NCBI GenBank assembly: GCA_964351625.1
Contig: CAYGOV010000001.1
Location: 372,001 to 436,000, forward strand
Direction: 5' to 3'
DNA from: Marinoscillum sp964351625
GTDB taxonomy: Bacteria; Bacteroidota; Bacteroidia; Cytophagales; Cyclobacteriaceae
Length of the DNA stretch: 64,000 nt
A program made the position numbers and the translations under genes. The notes below the pieces were generated by a model. It saw only the letters and a program-made list of their open reading frames with translations. It did no database searches and was not told the origin of the DNA. Below, piece by piece: positions 35,301 to 44,040 of the stretch. The first letter of the stretch is position 1. Each line of letters begins with the position of its first letter.

Positions 35301-35489
35301 TGAGATGGTGCCAATGGTCGTATTCTGAAGATATATGGTCGTTCCGACCACTTCCATACCGCTTCCATCGGTGACTTTTCCTGAGATTTTGGTTTGCGCT
35401 GCTAACGCAAAACCTATAAGCGTCAATGCTAGAAAAAGCATAGGCTTAATTGAAATCATGTTGGGTTTGTTTGTCATAAGCCTGTTCAT
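32385..35489 (-). CDS. SusC/RagA-family TonB-dependent outer-membrane transporter
   Basis: The 1034-residue protein has a signal peptide (LALTLIGFALAAQ), a carboxypeptidase-D-like regulatory domain (KISGKVTDGSGMEVVGTTIY), the SusC hallmark VVGYSTQSKGDVTGAL, and a plug domain with DPLYIVDGVPT and KDASAAAIYGSRANNGVVLI. A 22-strand barrel follows, ending in FNFGLNLSF. It imports oligosaccharides using TonB energy, together with SusD. The ATG overlaps the stop of the upstream family-X lipoprotein by 4 bp; a second ATG 12 bp downstream is also possible. Confidence 0.95.
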   Translation of the reverse strand: MNRLMTNKPNMISIKPMLFLALTLIGFALAAQTKISGKVTDGSGMEVVGTTIYLQNTTIGTISDYEGHYAFIIPDSLRNAIVNFSFIGFKTTQEPIGGRSIINVTLKEDFTSLDEIIVVGYSTQSKGDVTGALNTVKGKDLNSLPVAGIDQALQGRAPGVNVAANTGAPGEGVSIRIRGVGSLNSSNDPLYIVDGVPTREVLNILSPQDIAEITILKDASAAAIYGSRANNGVVLITTKSGGKNQSSISINSQVGVQVHGNLTEMTNTNQYVEMFNEAATNDNAFFEDDLFKRKLIPADYAASLPDVDQLGAIFRKALIQNYGITASGGGEKSQYLLSMTYFNQEGIILGSDYDRIAGRLNVKSDIKPWLTAGANVNISRANTNIVGSSGDGAGGNGGSIVRYAYFRTPGIPIRDENGEFVDLPDRPDFLGDGYNPVGLTHFFDNQRATDRYFGKVFGVFKIAPNLTLTSNFGFDSENSIARRVDRNWGTNDRINNPNGMALNSSDAITWTNNNVLSYTKNIGEKHTISSILGLEAIKGQGHGSNITDRDFPDQDANLIYLGNGLGVPNIYEFRYAYTLLSFFGKVDYSFDSKYLFSASLRRDGSSRFSEENRWGNFYSLSGAWNLHNEAFLKDNSFLSQLKLRVGYGELGNQEIGNYAYSDFISANFNYPIGDVESKGYAVTQLGNNDVKWETSSQINAGVDFEIANGILYGSIDYFYKITDDMLVKQPNPPSAGYAAPSWVNNGQVLNKGLEFLFGVRQEKGDFGYNISGNMAVLKNEVLKLAAPIAGGSIGSTFTTLTEVGHPIGSFYMFEMDGIFQNQLDIATSAYQGNNIRPGDVKFKDVNGDSFIDEKDRAHVGSAIPKFTAGLNLFTSYKNFDLTLFFQGAYGFEIYNVAFHDIEGFYRPFNLTKDFYDNRWTGEGTSNDYPRASWNGSNNNVRVSTRFLRDGSYTRLKNLQIGYNFPASATDKLNIGSLRVYVSALNLLTFTKYPGLDPEMTTSDNASGEGDLARGMDWGTYPVAKSFNFGLNLSF

Positions 35490-37222
35490 TGATAAGCGAT
35501 GATTATGTCATTGCATGTGTATTGTTTACCTACTTTTTTGATTGCCGCTTCATGAGGAATTGTGACTATCAAAGCGGCGCTTCTTCCACTTATTGAAAAT
35601 TGGCCCGAAGTATCAATGTTTTCTGCTACCAGCTCGTGAGTTAAAGCATCAAATAGGTCCACTGCGCCTTCATTTCCATTTTCAAAAACTATTTCTTGAC
35701 TATTCTCAAAAGGATTGTAGTAGAGATAAGTAGGATAGGCGTCATCGCGGTAGAAATCTGTGGCCAGGCAATTAAGGCGAAGCACTTGGCTCACATTAGT
35801 CTCTTGAATAATAGCGCCATAAATCCCCGCATATGCAGAGCTGTATAGGCTAAACATGGAAATATTGGGCTGACCGACGAGCCAGTTGGGTCCATCACCG
35901 AGCGCTACGGGTTCTACACCTTTCAGTCGTTCGCTTCCATAGGGATCAGTTTTTCTTAGACCTTCATAGGCGATTACATTTTTTGTCAATTCCTTCTGCT
36001 CAGGTAGCCATTGATGATCATCGTCTATTTCATAAGGATAGAAAAGTCTCGAAGCATTGGAGGCATTGAGCATCCATTTGCCTATGCACTCCGCAAACTT
36101 TGGCTCGTAGCGTACCATTGGTACCAGTGGCCAAGCCATACTATATGTGTTCATCAGGAAGGCATAGCCGCCTCCATCGGTGATACTACCTTGTAAACCA
36201 TGAGCATCGTAGGGTCCCCATTTCTCAGCGATCACGCCCCATCCGGTGCGGCCTTCTACGGCTTTGCATCCTTCAAATGACCAATCGAGCATTTTGAGGA
36301 CGTCATAGTCGGTGCCCTGTTCGGCATTGAGACGAGCAGCGGTGTAAGCCCCGAACGGCAACAGCACTTCGTAAAATCGACTTTCTGTTTGGCTGAGCAT
36401 AGCCTCAATAGCTGATTTGGCACCATCTAAGTATTTCTGATCGCCAAACTTTTGGTAGGCACTATAGAGTACATACGCATGTCCCGCAGCTGCATCTTCC
36501 TGATTGGTGATGTGGTTTTTCATTCCCTTCATCGCCGCATAGTCGAAGTAGGAATAGTGATAGTTGCCATCCAATACCGAATCAGCTTTATAGAATTGAT
36601 CAGCTATGGATCGCTGGATATCGTCAGCTCCGACTACTTCCGGAAAAAGATTGCTTATTCCATAATACAGTAAGTTGGGATAGACGTCATACCACCAATC
36701 TCTACCGTATCCACCTCCCAGCATGGCGATATCTGGATTAGTATTATTCATCATGATGTTCCACCCATTGTCGCTATTGAAGTAGTTCTGTACCATCTTC
36801 ACATAGTTGAACCCGTCCTGATCTGTTTTATCTATATCTGACAAGCCTGCGCTAATCAGTGCGCCTAATGAGGTCAAGGATTCATGAAAATCTGGGTGTG
36901 CCGCATAACCTTGGCGCACATCACCCATTACTGTATAGATACCAAAAGTGACTTGATCTATGTTGCGTTTGGAGGAGTCTAACCAGATCAAAGGCATGTA
37001 TTCGCCAGTGAGTGTATGGTCAAAAACAAACTCATCAAAATTAATGGCCTTTTCTTTCCATTTTAGTTGCTTGTAAGGCTGAGGATTGAAGGGCATAACC
37101 TCCACTCTGTCAATCGCTACTTGTGCTATAGGAGTTGCTTTTTCATCACAACTGCCTAGCCAAACAACGGATATTGTAAGAATTAAGAGTTGAAAAATTT
37201 TGATTGTTTTCATGTTTTTCAT
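35486..37222 (-). CDS. Family-X lipoprotein of the PUL, unrecognised enzyme candidate
   Basis: The 578-residue lipoprotein (lipobox VVWLGSC) is almost entirely one domain, homologous to the first ~550 residues of the secreted protein at 26612. Shared blocks are DWWYDVYPN, GTDYDVLKMLDWSFEG, GWG, YAFLMN, NASNASRLFY, DDHQ and ATDFYRDDAYPTY. The final ~60 residues resemble a small beta-sandwich cap (AVDLFDALTHELVAENI). Helix-rich with recurring aromatic pairs, it resembles alpha/alpha-barrel glycosidases in character, but I cannot place it in a CAZy family. It is overlapped by 4 bp on both sides, by the MFS gene and by susC, so it is made together with the import system. Confidence 0.75.
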   Translation of the reverse strand: MKNMKTIKIFQLLILTISVVWLGSCDEKATPIAQVAIDRVEVMPFNPQPYKQLKWKEKAINFDEFVFDHTLTGEYMPLIWLDSSKRNIDQVTFGIYTVMGDVRQGYAAHPDFHESLTSLGALISAGLSDIDKTDQDGFNYVKMVQNYFNSDNGWNIMMNNTNPDIAMLGGGYGRDWWYDVYPNLLYYGISNLFPEVVGADDIQRSIADQFYKADSVLDGNYHYSYFDYAAMKGMKNHITNQEDAAAGHAYVLYSAYQKFGDQKYLDGAKSAIEAMLSQTESRFYEVLLPFGAYTAARLNAEQGTDYDVLKMLDWSFEGCKAVEGRTGWGVIAEKWGPYDAHGLQGSITDGGGYAFLMNTYSMAWPLVPMVRYEPKFAECIGKWMLNASNASRLFYPYEIDDDHQWLPEQKELTKNVIAYEGLRKTDPYGSERLKGVEPVALGDGPNWLVGQPNISMFSLYSSAYAGIYGAIIQETNVSQVLRLNCLATDFYRDDAYPTYLYYNPFENSQEIVFENGNEGAVDLFDALTHELVAENIDTSGQFSISGRSAALIVTIPHEAAIKKVGKQYTCNDIIIAYQ

Positions 37223-38523
37223 TTTGCTAGAGCTAAATGTAAATCGTCCATTTTTTCTGCTTCAGCAGTCTTTTTCTCGTAAGAATGGCATTGTTTGGTA
37301 ATGTGTATGGCCAGCGGAATGGAAAGGATTTGAAGAAGTGCCACTGCGATTAGGGAGTATTTCAGCGCGAATATTTCAGAGACGTATGTAGCCAATACAA
37401 TGAATAGCCCAAGTCCAAAAAACCTCCCGATATAAAGCCCAAATTCATGGTTGAAGATGTAGGCGAATTCGCTGCGTTTTTCTTTTGCAGAGACCACATC
37501 GATCACGCGCATTTGTATAGGGAAGTAGCCTATATCATGAAGTGGCTGGAAGAGGACTTTGCACAAGACGAAGACCATGACGCCAATGGCGGAAAAGAGG
37601 ATTCCGTTGAAGATGGAGCCGATCAGAAAAATGAAGAGTCCTGTTGAAAGTATGGCTATTCGATGTTCTGGTTTTGCCATGCGCCCGATCAGGTAGAGCA
37701 TCACCGCAGTGAAAACCCCACTAATGCCTTGTATCAACCCCAAAGCGCCTTCATCGCCTACTAATCGCATGATTAAGATAGCAGGAGCGGTGACCAAATA
37801 ACCTTGAACCATTCCTTTCAATCCGGCAAGGACCAGTAGTTTATTCCAAAGCTTATCGAACTTGAAAAAGAGAAACTTCTTCTGTGCTGGGTTTTTGAAT
37901 TTGTCTTTATGAATGACAATACTCGAGATGATTGTGAGGCCTACTACTACAAGCGTGACCATCTGATAACTCTGCGACATATTGCCATCGAACCACCCGT
38001 TTTTATTAGCAGTACCCAGAAACCACCCAACGGCTATCGGAACCAAGATGGCTGTAAGCGTATAAAAGAAGGTTTCTAATCCGTAATAGTAATTCCTATT
38101 ATCGTTATTGGTAGTACCTAGCGCCAAGTAGTCACGATTGGCCCAGAAAAAGCCAAAGGATGTGCCCATAAGCAATCCCGCTAAGCCAACGCCCCAAAAA
38201 GTCATTTCCTCGAGCCCCATCATCACAAACATGGAAATCCCACTGAGCAACATTCCGAAGCTATACAAATTGGAAATTCGAAACCACCTGAGGAGGTAGC
38301 CATTGATTAGGAAAGTAAGGGGGATGCCTGTGTAAACGGTAAGCTGATAAAGCGCGACTATTTTAGGATCGTCGGAGCTACGCATAATGTAGGCTCCCAC
38401 GAATATGTCTATCACTGGCAACACAAAGGCATAGATCATATTGGTGCCTAATAGCACGCGCATGTCTTTCGGTTGGGTTAGGAAAAACTGGTATTCGCTA
38501 AGCGGCTTTTTGAAAATATTCAT
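37219..38523 (-). CDS. MFS transporter, predicted oligosaccharide/disaccharide importer
   Basis: The 434-residue membrane protein has 12 predicted helices and the major facilitator layout: two six-helix halves joined by a Lys-rich loop (HKDKFKNPAQKKFLFFKFDK). Typical loop residues are present (GTSFGFFWANRDYLALG). It has no signal peptide and acts at the inner membrane. It is coupled by 4-bp overlaps to GH130 upstream and the family-X lipoprotein downstream. In other Bacteroidota, MFS genes beside GH130 are thought to carry mannosides into the cytoplasm for phosphorolysis; that role is inferred here. Confidence 0.85.
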   Translation of the reverse strand: MNIFKKPLSEYQFFLTQPKDMRVLLGTNMIYAFVLPVIDIFVGAYIMRSSDDPKIVALYQLTVYTGIPLTFLINGYLLRWFRISNLYSFGMLLSGISMFVMMGLEEMTFWGVGLAGLLMGTSFGFFWANRDYLALGTTNNDNRNYYYGLETFFYTLTAILVPIAVGWFLGTANKNGWFDGNMSQSYQMVTLVVVGLTIISSIVIHKDKFKNPAQKKFLFFKFDKLWNKLLVLAGLKGMVQGYLVTAPAILIMRLVGDEGALGLIQGISGVFTAVMLYLIGRMAKPEHRIAILSTGLFIFLIGSIFNGILFSAIGVMVFVLCKVLFQPLHDIGYFPIQMRVIDVVSAKEKRSEFAYIFNHEFGLYIGRFFGLGLFIVLATYVSEIFALKYSLIAVALLQILSIPLAIHITKQCHSYEKKTAEAEKMDDLHLALAK

Positions 38524-39569
38524 GATTTTCCCAGTGATTTAAGTATGTCTTTGATGGATAAAGTAGCTGCGCAGATTACTTCATCACTTGCTCCGTAGTA
38601 GAGTGTTATTTTGTCGCCATCTACTGTATGACCATTGGTGAAAACCACGTTCCCGAAAAATCCCGTCTTTTCATAGTCAGCAATTGGTTCCATGATAGGT
38701 TCTTGGCTTCTGGCGAGGACTTTTGATGGATCTTTCAAATCCAAAAGCAATGCACCTAGGCAATATCGATGCCCTTCATCTGCACCATGATAGATCTCTA
38801 GCCAACCAGCTTCAGTTTTTATTGGGGCGGCTCCTGCGCCCACTCTAGCACTGTCCCAGTAACCTTTTCTGGTAGTGGCGATGCATTGATGGCCACCCCA
38901 ATGTTCCATATCAGGCGACTGTGCTATCCAGATATAGTTGCCACCAATGTTGGGGCTGCTTGGCCTGTGCAGTGCGTAATATTTCCCTCCTATTTTCTCT
39001 TCAAACACCGCACAATCCTTGTTGTGGGCAGGGAAGATCATTCCATGTCGAGCATATGATTTCCAATCTCGTGTAGAGATCAGCCCTATGCCTACGCCTG
39101 TCGCGGAGACTTTGGTGTAGGTGAGGTAGTAAGTGTCTCCGATTTGAGAGACACGGCAATCTTCTATTCCAAAAGATTCTTGCTCGCCAAATGGCAATAG
39201 TGGCGGATATTCAGCGTCTTCTCTAAAAATCACTCCATCGTCACTTGCAAGTAATCGAAGATGTGAGAGCGTAGATAGATAGTACGCTCCATCGTACTCG
39301 AAAACACGCTTATCACTATCATCAAATTTAGGATCATTGTTATCAAATGTTAGCAGTTCTAAAACGCCTTCATCACTGTATATGGGAAGAGTGGTTTTTC
39401 CTTCTACTTGCTCAGGTCTTTCAGCAACGCGTACAAGCAACCATATTTTATTTTTAAACTTAAAGACGCCAGGGTTCAGCAAACACTCTATCTTCATAGA
39501 TGCTGCGCTAGGGCGGATCATTTTTGGAGTGAGGATAGGGTTATTTGCGAATCTGTTTGCTATATCCAT
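38520..39569 (-). CDS. GH130 beta-mannoside phosphorylase or mannosidase
   Basis: The 349-residue cytoplasmic protein (no signal peptide) is a five-bladed beta-propeller enzyme of family GH130. The family signature GIEDCR (E136, D137, R139) is followed by NKDCAVF, YALHRPSS, GAGAAPIKTEAGWLEIYHGA and FFGNVVFTNG. GH130 members split beta-mannosides, mostly by phosphorolysis releasing mannose-1-phosphate, and some by hydrolysis of beta-1,2-mannosides. Whether the phosphate-binding residues are all present, and which linkage is cut, cannot be settled by eye. It is the first gene of the PUL operon, overlapping MFS by 4 bp. Confidence 0.9.
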   Translation of the reverse strand: MDIANRFANNPILTPKMIRPSAASMKIECLLNPGVFKFKNKIWLLVRVAERPEQVEGKTTLPIYSDEGVLELLTFDNNDPKFDDSDKRVFEYDGAYYLSTLSHLRLLASDDGVIFREDAEYPPLLPFGEQESFGIEDCRVSQIGDTYYLTYTKVSATGVGIGLISTRDWKSYARHGMIFPAHNKDCAVFEEKIGGKYYALHRPSSPNIGGNYIWIAQSPDMEHWGGHQCIATTRKGYWDSARVGAGAAPIKTEAGWLEIYHGADEGHRYCLGALLLDLKDPSKVLARSQEPIMEPIADYEKTGFFGNVVFTNGHTVDGDKITLYYGASDEVICAATLSIKDILKSLGKS

Positions 39570-39761
39570 AATGTATGATTGACTTCTTTAACAATCGTAT
39601 AATATCAATCTGATAAAAGGATCGATATTGCTAATCTCATAATATGATGATCATCGGGTATCCTCTATACTGTTAATTGTGTTTACTCTGGTTCATTCTG
39701 CTTATCGTGCATTTTTATCTCACTATTTTGGTCATAAATAATACCCTGTAGGACACTTCAT
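39570..39761. promoter_or_regulatory. Divergent control region of the PUL
   Basis: This 192-bp spacer separates the GH130-led operon from the divergent regulator gene and must hold both promoters. On the minus strand TACGATTG lies about 30 bp from the GH130 start, a one-mismatch -7 element without a -33 TTG, as expected for an activator-dependent promoter. I could not identify the regulator binding site with confidence. Confidence 0.45.
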
Positions 39762-42700
39762 ATGTCTAGTCAATACATCAGAGTCATCTTTCTTTTGCTA
39801 ATAGCTACCAAACTCCCATCCGTATATGGTCAGGGCGAATGGCCTTTGCAGCAAATCGATAAGCGTTCGGGACTTTCCAATAGTGCGATAAACGCTATCT
39901 ATTTTGATAGCAATGATCATGTGTGGTTTGGAACTTGGGATGGGCTAAACTATTACGACGGAGATAGAATCGTAAGCTATAAACCACAAGTTGATGACGA
40001 TCATTCCATAAGCAACAACATAGTCAGGCAAATACTTGAAGATAAAAATGGCAATTTATGGGTGGTCACCCATGATGGTATCAATCGCTACGATCGCAAA
40101 CTGGATCGCTTCCATAGGTACCTTCACGATATTGAAGACCTTCCTTTTTTGGAAAACAATCTCCAAGCTACACTATATGATGACTCTTTACTTTATGTAA
40201 GTCTGGTTGGCTGGGGCATAGGCAGGTACTCCCTTGATGAGGATCAGTTTGTTCGAATACATCAGGAATCTCAGCTCTTGAAAAACATCTATACACTTGG
40301 CAGCTATGAGCAAAATGTTTATCTGCTTGGGGACAGCACACTGAATGTGTTAGATACCAAAGGAGAGATCACTAGTCACCAGATAAATTGGAGTTCCGAT
40401 ATGGCATTGGGCAAACTGATTGGGATGGACGGTAGGTATTTTCTCATCTATCAACCAAACCCCAATCTACTGGAACTGCTGGAGCTCAATGGTAATGAAA
40501 TTATTGCTAAACATGAGGTCCAAACAGCTGGAATGCTTATCACCAGCATTGCGCAAAGCCAAGATAAAATGCGTCTCTATCTGGGTACTGATGAAGGCAA
40601 GCTGCTGCTGTTAAGCATGAATAATGACTCAATCAAAATGACATCATTCAATGAGCAGCTGTCGAGTCTGCAAGAAAAGAAGTTAAAGATTTTTTCTGTG
40701 CATGAGTCTAGACAGAACCTCCTCTGGGTGGGTACCGATGGAGATGGGGTGTATAAATATCTCACGAAGAAGCGGTCTTTTCACACTATTAGTGAAGGCA
40801 ATGCTTCAGAAGGTAAAATATCTAATAGTATTGTCAGGTCTATCTATGCTGACAAGAGCAGACTCTTCATTGGTACGCGAAGTGGTGGGCTTAATGTCAT
40901 CAATGTGGCAAGTGCTGAGACCAAAATCTACAATAAATCCAATGGGCTCAATGACAATACAGTCCTTTCACTGGCAAAAGATGATCAGGGCAATATGTGG
41001 GTAGGTATGGATGGGGAGGGTTTGGATATGATAGAGAAAGAGACCGGACGGATCTATCATTTTCCTGAAGATTTCAAGAATGAAACCAACGGGCTTTCGT
41101 TTGGGTCAGTCTACAAGATTTTCTTTGATGTCTACGGTCAAATTTGGTTAGGAACGAGTGGGAATGGGGTGATTTTCCTAGACATTGAAAAGGACAAAAA
41201 TGGGGCATATATCCTGAAGGAGTCTTACGCCATATCTCCTGAAGAAGATGATCGATTCGGAAAGATTCGCATGAAGAGTAATATCGTCTACAGTATTGTA
41301 GAGGAGGAGCCTAACATACTTTGGTTTGGTTCGAGAAATGGTGGATTGTACAGATACAACTCAATCCTGAGACAATTCACACACACACTCCAAGCAGATA
41401 CCAAAAGCGAATGGGCGATTAGTAACAATGATATTCTCAGTCTTTACATCGATCTTAAGTCTCGACTTTGGGTAGGGACAAGCGGTGGTCTTAATGAGGT
41501 GAGTTTGAATAACTATACGGTGCAGCAGTACACCCAAATTGACGGTCTTGCCAACAATACCATCCATGGTATCTTGGAAGACTATGCGGGCCGGCTATGG
41601 CTATCAAGCAACAACGGACTCTTTGCTTTCAACCCTGAGCAAAATACATTCAAGAATTATAACTGGAATGACGGACTTCTCAACTTTGAATACACCGATG
41701 GAGCTTATTTTCAGACCAGTGTCGATGATCGGCTTTATTTTGGAGGTACCAATGGAGTGGATATGGTATATCCTGCGCGGTTAGATACTAGCACTAACTT
41801 TCAGCGCTTGGCTTTGACCGACTTATACGTATTCAACCAGCGAATCCATCCCGGAGATAGCTCCCATATTTTACCACAGCACATTGACCAGCAAGAGGAA
41901 ATCTCCCTTAACTATGATCAGAATTATCTCAGTCTTAGATTTACGACATTGGATTACTGGCACAAGCAGCGATGCAAATACAGGTACTATCTGGAGGGGT
42001 TTGATAAAGGATGGATAGATCTTGGCAAACAGTCCGTCATCAACCTTACCAATATCCCGCCTGGTCAGTACACCCTGCATCTCAATAATAGCAACGAAAA
42101 CGGCGATTGGAACCCTGAGGTACGTTTGCTCGCTATCAATATTTCACCACCCTTTTGGGCCTCTCATACAGCTTATTTCATTTATTTTCTTTCACTACTA
42201 CTAGTGCAAGTGGCTTTGTTTCAGTTTTGGAGAAACCGAGCAAAACGTAGAAAAGCGGATGAAATAATGCGTCTAAAGCAAGAGCAGTCTGTCATCATTC
42301 AAAAGTATAAGTTGGAGTTTTTCACCAATATAGCGCATGAGTTTCGCACCCCACTTACACTGATACTAGGACCTGCAGCTTCTCTTTTGGATAAAACCAA
42401 AGCTGTGCCTGCTCTACACCAACCCATTCAAAGTATCTATCGCAATTCTCTGCGCCTACAAAAGCTAATTGAAGAATTGGTGCAGTTTCGGAAAGTAGAG
42501 CTTGGCAAGGAGCAATTGCGCATACGCTCTCTCAACCTAATCATGTTTGTAGATGAACTACTGCAAAGCTTTAAGCAATATGCGCTGGATAAAGAGATCG
42601 CTTTGAAATATGATGCGCCAAGTTCTTTGGTAGTAAATGTGGACACGGAGATCCTCGAGAAAATCCTCATCAACCTTATCAGCAATGCTTTGAAATACAC

Positions 42701-43871
42701 CGAAGCTGGAGGTGAGGTCTATATCAAAATCAGCAGTGGTGGGGGACGTATTTATTTCTCTGTAAGCGATACAGGCATTGGTATCCATGCCGATGAGATC
42801 GACCGGGTGTTCGAGCGATTTAGCAAGCTAAGCCACGACAGCATTGGACAGGCGGTCAACAGCGCTGGCATTGGTCTTTCGCTTACTCAAAAGCTAATCA
42901 ACCTTCATCAAGGAGATATCTCTGTACAAAGCCAACCAGGGGAGGGGAGCGACTTTAGTTTTTGGCTACCATCAGATCTCAGCAAGTCGGAAGATACTAT
43001 GATGGACGATGTGGATGAGGCCATGATGAGCAGTCTTCATGGTCATGTGGAAGCTGAGCTCTACCATGACGGTAATTTGGTGCAGGAGATGATCAACATC
43101 AGCCTAGAGCGCTTCGAGCACAACATCTTGATTGTGGATGACAATGTTCAGATACTCAGTCTGCTCAAGCAACTACTTTCATCTAAGTATAACACTATCG
43201 CTTGCGTCAATGGGCATGAGGCGCTTAAAGTATTGCTTAACAGAAAAATAGACTTGGTGATCAGTGATGTGATCATGCCTGAGATGGACGGCTATACACT
43301 TTGTGAGACTATCAAGTCAAAAATAGAGACTAGCCACATACCGGTGATCTTACTTACAGCCAAAGGAGAACTGGAGGAACGTATAGAAGGGCTTCATGCG
43401 GGGGCGGATGCTTATATACCCAAGCCATTTCATCCAGAGCATCTTTATGTCCGTGTGGAAAAACTCATAAAGACACGTGAAGTGCTGAAAAATAAATTCG
43501 AAGCTTATGGGATCACTGAGAGTGAGATGGCTTCCTTTGGAATAGGCGCACGTGATGACGACTTTTTCAAAAAGGTTGATCAGTTCATTAAAGATGAAAT
43601 GGCCAATCCACAGCTGGACGCCATGCACATAGCCAACCATGTAGCCATAAGTAAAACCTCACTTTATAAAAAAGTGAAGGCACTCACTGGGCTCACACCC
43701 CATGCAATGATCAATCAATATCGCCTGAAAAAAGCTGCTTTTTTACTCACCAATACTGATCTTAATGTATCTGAGATCATTAACAAAACTGGTTTCAATA
43801 GCCGTTCTTATTTCTACAAATCCTTTCAGGAAATGTTTCAATGTTCACCGTCAAGCTATGGCGATAAGTAG
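39762..43871 (+). CDS. Hybrid two-component system (HTCS) regulator of the PUL
   Basis: The 1369-residue one-protein signalling system contains, in order: signal peptide (VIFLLLIATKLPSVYG); periplasmic two-bladed propeller made of Reg_prop repeats (NGNLWVVTHDGINRYD, RLWVGTSGGLNEVSL); a Y_Y_Y domain (about 735-800); one membrane helix (about 803-826); HisKA with phospho-acceptor H859 (IAHEFRTPL); HATPase (NLISNALKYTEAGG); receiver with phospho-acceptor D1169 (VISDVIMPEMDG); and an AraC helix-turn-helix (about 1270-1365, VAISKTSLYKKVKALTG). HTCS proteins bind a glycan breakdown product in the periplasm and activate the adjacent PUL. It lies divergent to the GH130-led operon. Confidence 0.95.
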   Translation: MSSQYIRVIFLLLIATKLPSVYGQGEWPLQQIDKRSGLSNSAINAIYFDSNDHVWFGTWDGLNYYDGDRIVSYKPQVDDDHSISNNIVRQILEDKNGNLWVVTHDGINRYDRKLDRFHRYLHDIEDLPFLENNLQATLYDDSLLYVSLVGWGIGRYSLDEDQFVRIHQESQLLKNIYTLGSYEQNVYLLGDSTLNVLDTKGEITSHQINWSSDMALGKLIGMDGRYFLIYQPNPNLLELLELNGNEIIAKHEVQTAGMLITSIAQSQDKMRLYLGTDEGKLLLLSMNNDSIKMTSFNEQLSSLQEKKLKIFSVHESRQNLLWVGTDGDGVYKYLTKKRSFHTISEGNASEGKISNSIVRSIYADKSRLFIGTRSGGLNVINVASAETKIYNKSNGLNDNTVLSLAKDDQGNMWVGMDGEGLDMIEKETGRIYHFPEDFKNETNGLSFGSVYKIFFDVYGQIWLGTSGNGVIFLDIEKDKNGAYILKESYAISPEEDDRFGKIRMKSNIVYSIVEEEPNILWFGSRNGGLYRYNSILRQFTHTLQADTKSEWAISNNDILSLYIDLKSRLWVGTSGGLNEVSLNNYTVQQYTQIDGLANNTIHGILEDYAGRLWLSSNNGLFAFNPEQNTFKNYNWNDGLLNFEYTDGAYFQTSVDDRLYFGGTNGVDMVYPARLDTSTNFQRLALTDLYVFNQRIHPGDSSHILPQHIDQQEEISLNYDQNYLSLRFTTLDYWHKQRCKYRYYLEGFDKGWIDLGKQSVINLTNIPPGQYTLHLNNSNENGDWNPEVRLLAINISPPFWASHTAYFIYFLSLLLVQVALFQFWRNRAKRRKADEIMRLKQEQSVIIQKYKLEFFTNIAHEFRTPLTLILGPAASLLDKTKAVPALHQPIQSIYRNSLRLQKLIEELVQFRKVELGKEQLRIRSLNLIMFVDELLQSFKQYALDKEIALKYDAPSSLVVNVDTEILEKILINLISNALKYTEAGGEVYIKISSGGGRIYFSVSDTGIGIHADEIDRVFERFSKLSHDSIGQAVNSAGIGLSLTQKLINLHQGDISVQSQPGEGSDFSFWLPSDLSKSEDTMMDDVDEAMMSSLHGHVEAELYHDGNLVQEMINISLERFEHNILIVDDNVQILSLLKQLLSSKYNTIACVNGHEALKVLLNRKIDLVISDVIMPEMDGYTLCETIKSKIETSHIPVILLTAKGELEERIEGLHAGADAYIPKPFHPEHLYVRVEKLIKTREVLKNKFEAYGITESEMASFGIGARDDDFFKKVDQFIKDEMANPQLDAMHIANHVAISKTSLYKKVKALTGLTPHAMINQYRLKKAAFLLTNTDLNVSEIINKTGFNSRSYFYKSFQEMFQCSPSSYGDK

Positions 43872-44040
43872 TAAGCAGGATTAATCAACCTCATCTGCAT
43901 TATTTAGGTCTGGAAAAACTGCAACACAGGAAGTGACTTTATTAAAATGGTCATGATTTTCAATTGATTTATCGCGGAATATAGTTGGAGTTCTAGTCGT
44001 GAAAATTGAGTGATCTAGAATTTGTAGCGTTCGAGTACGT

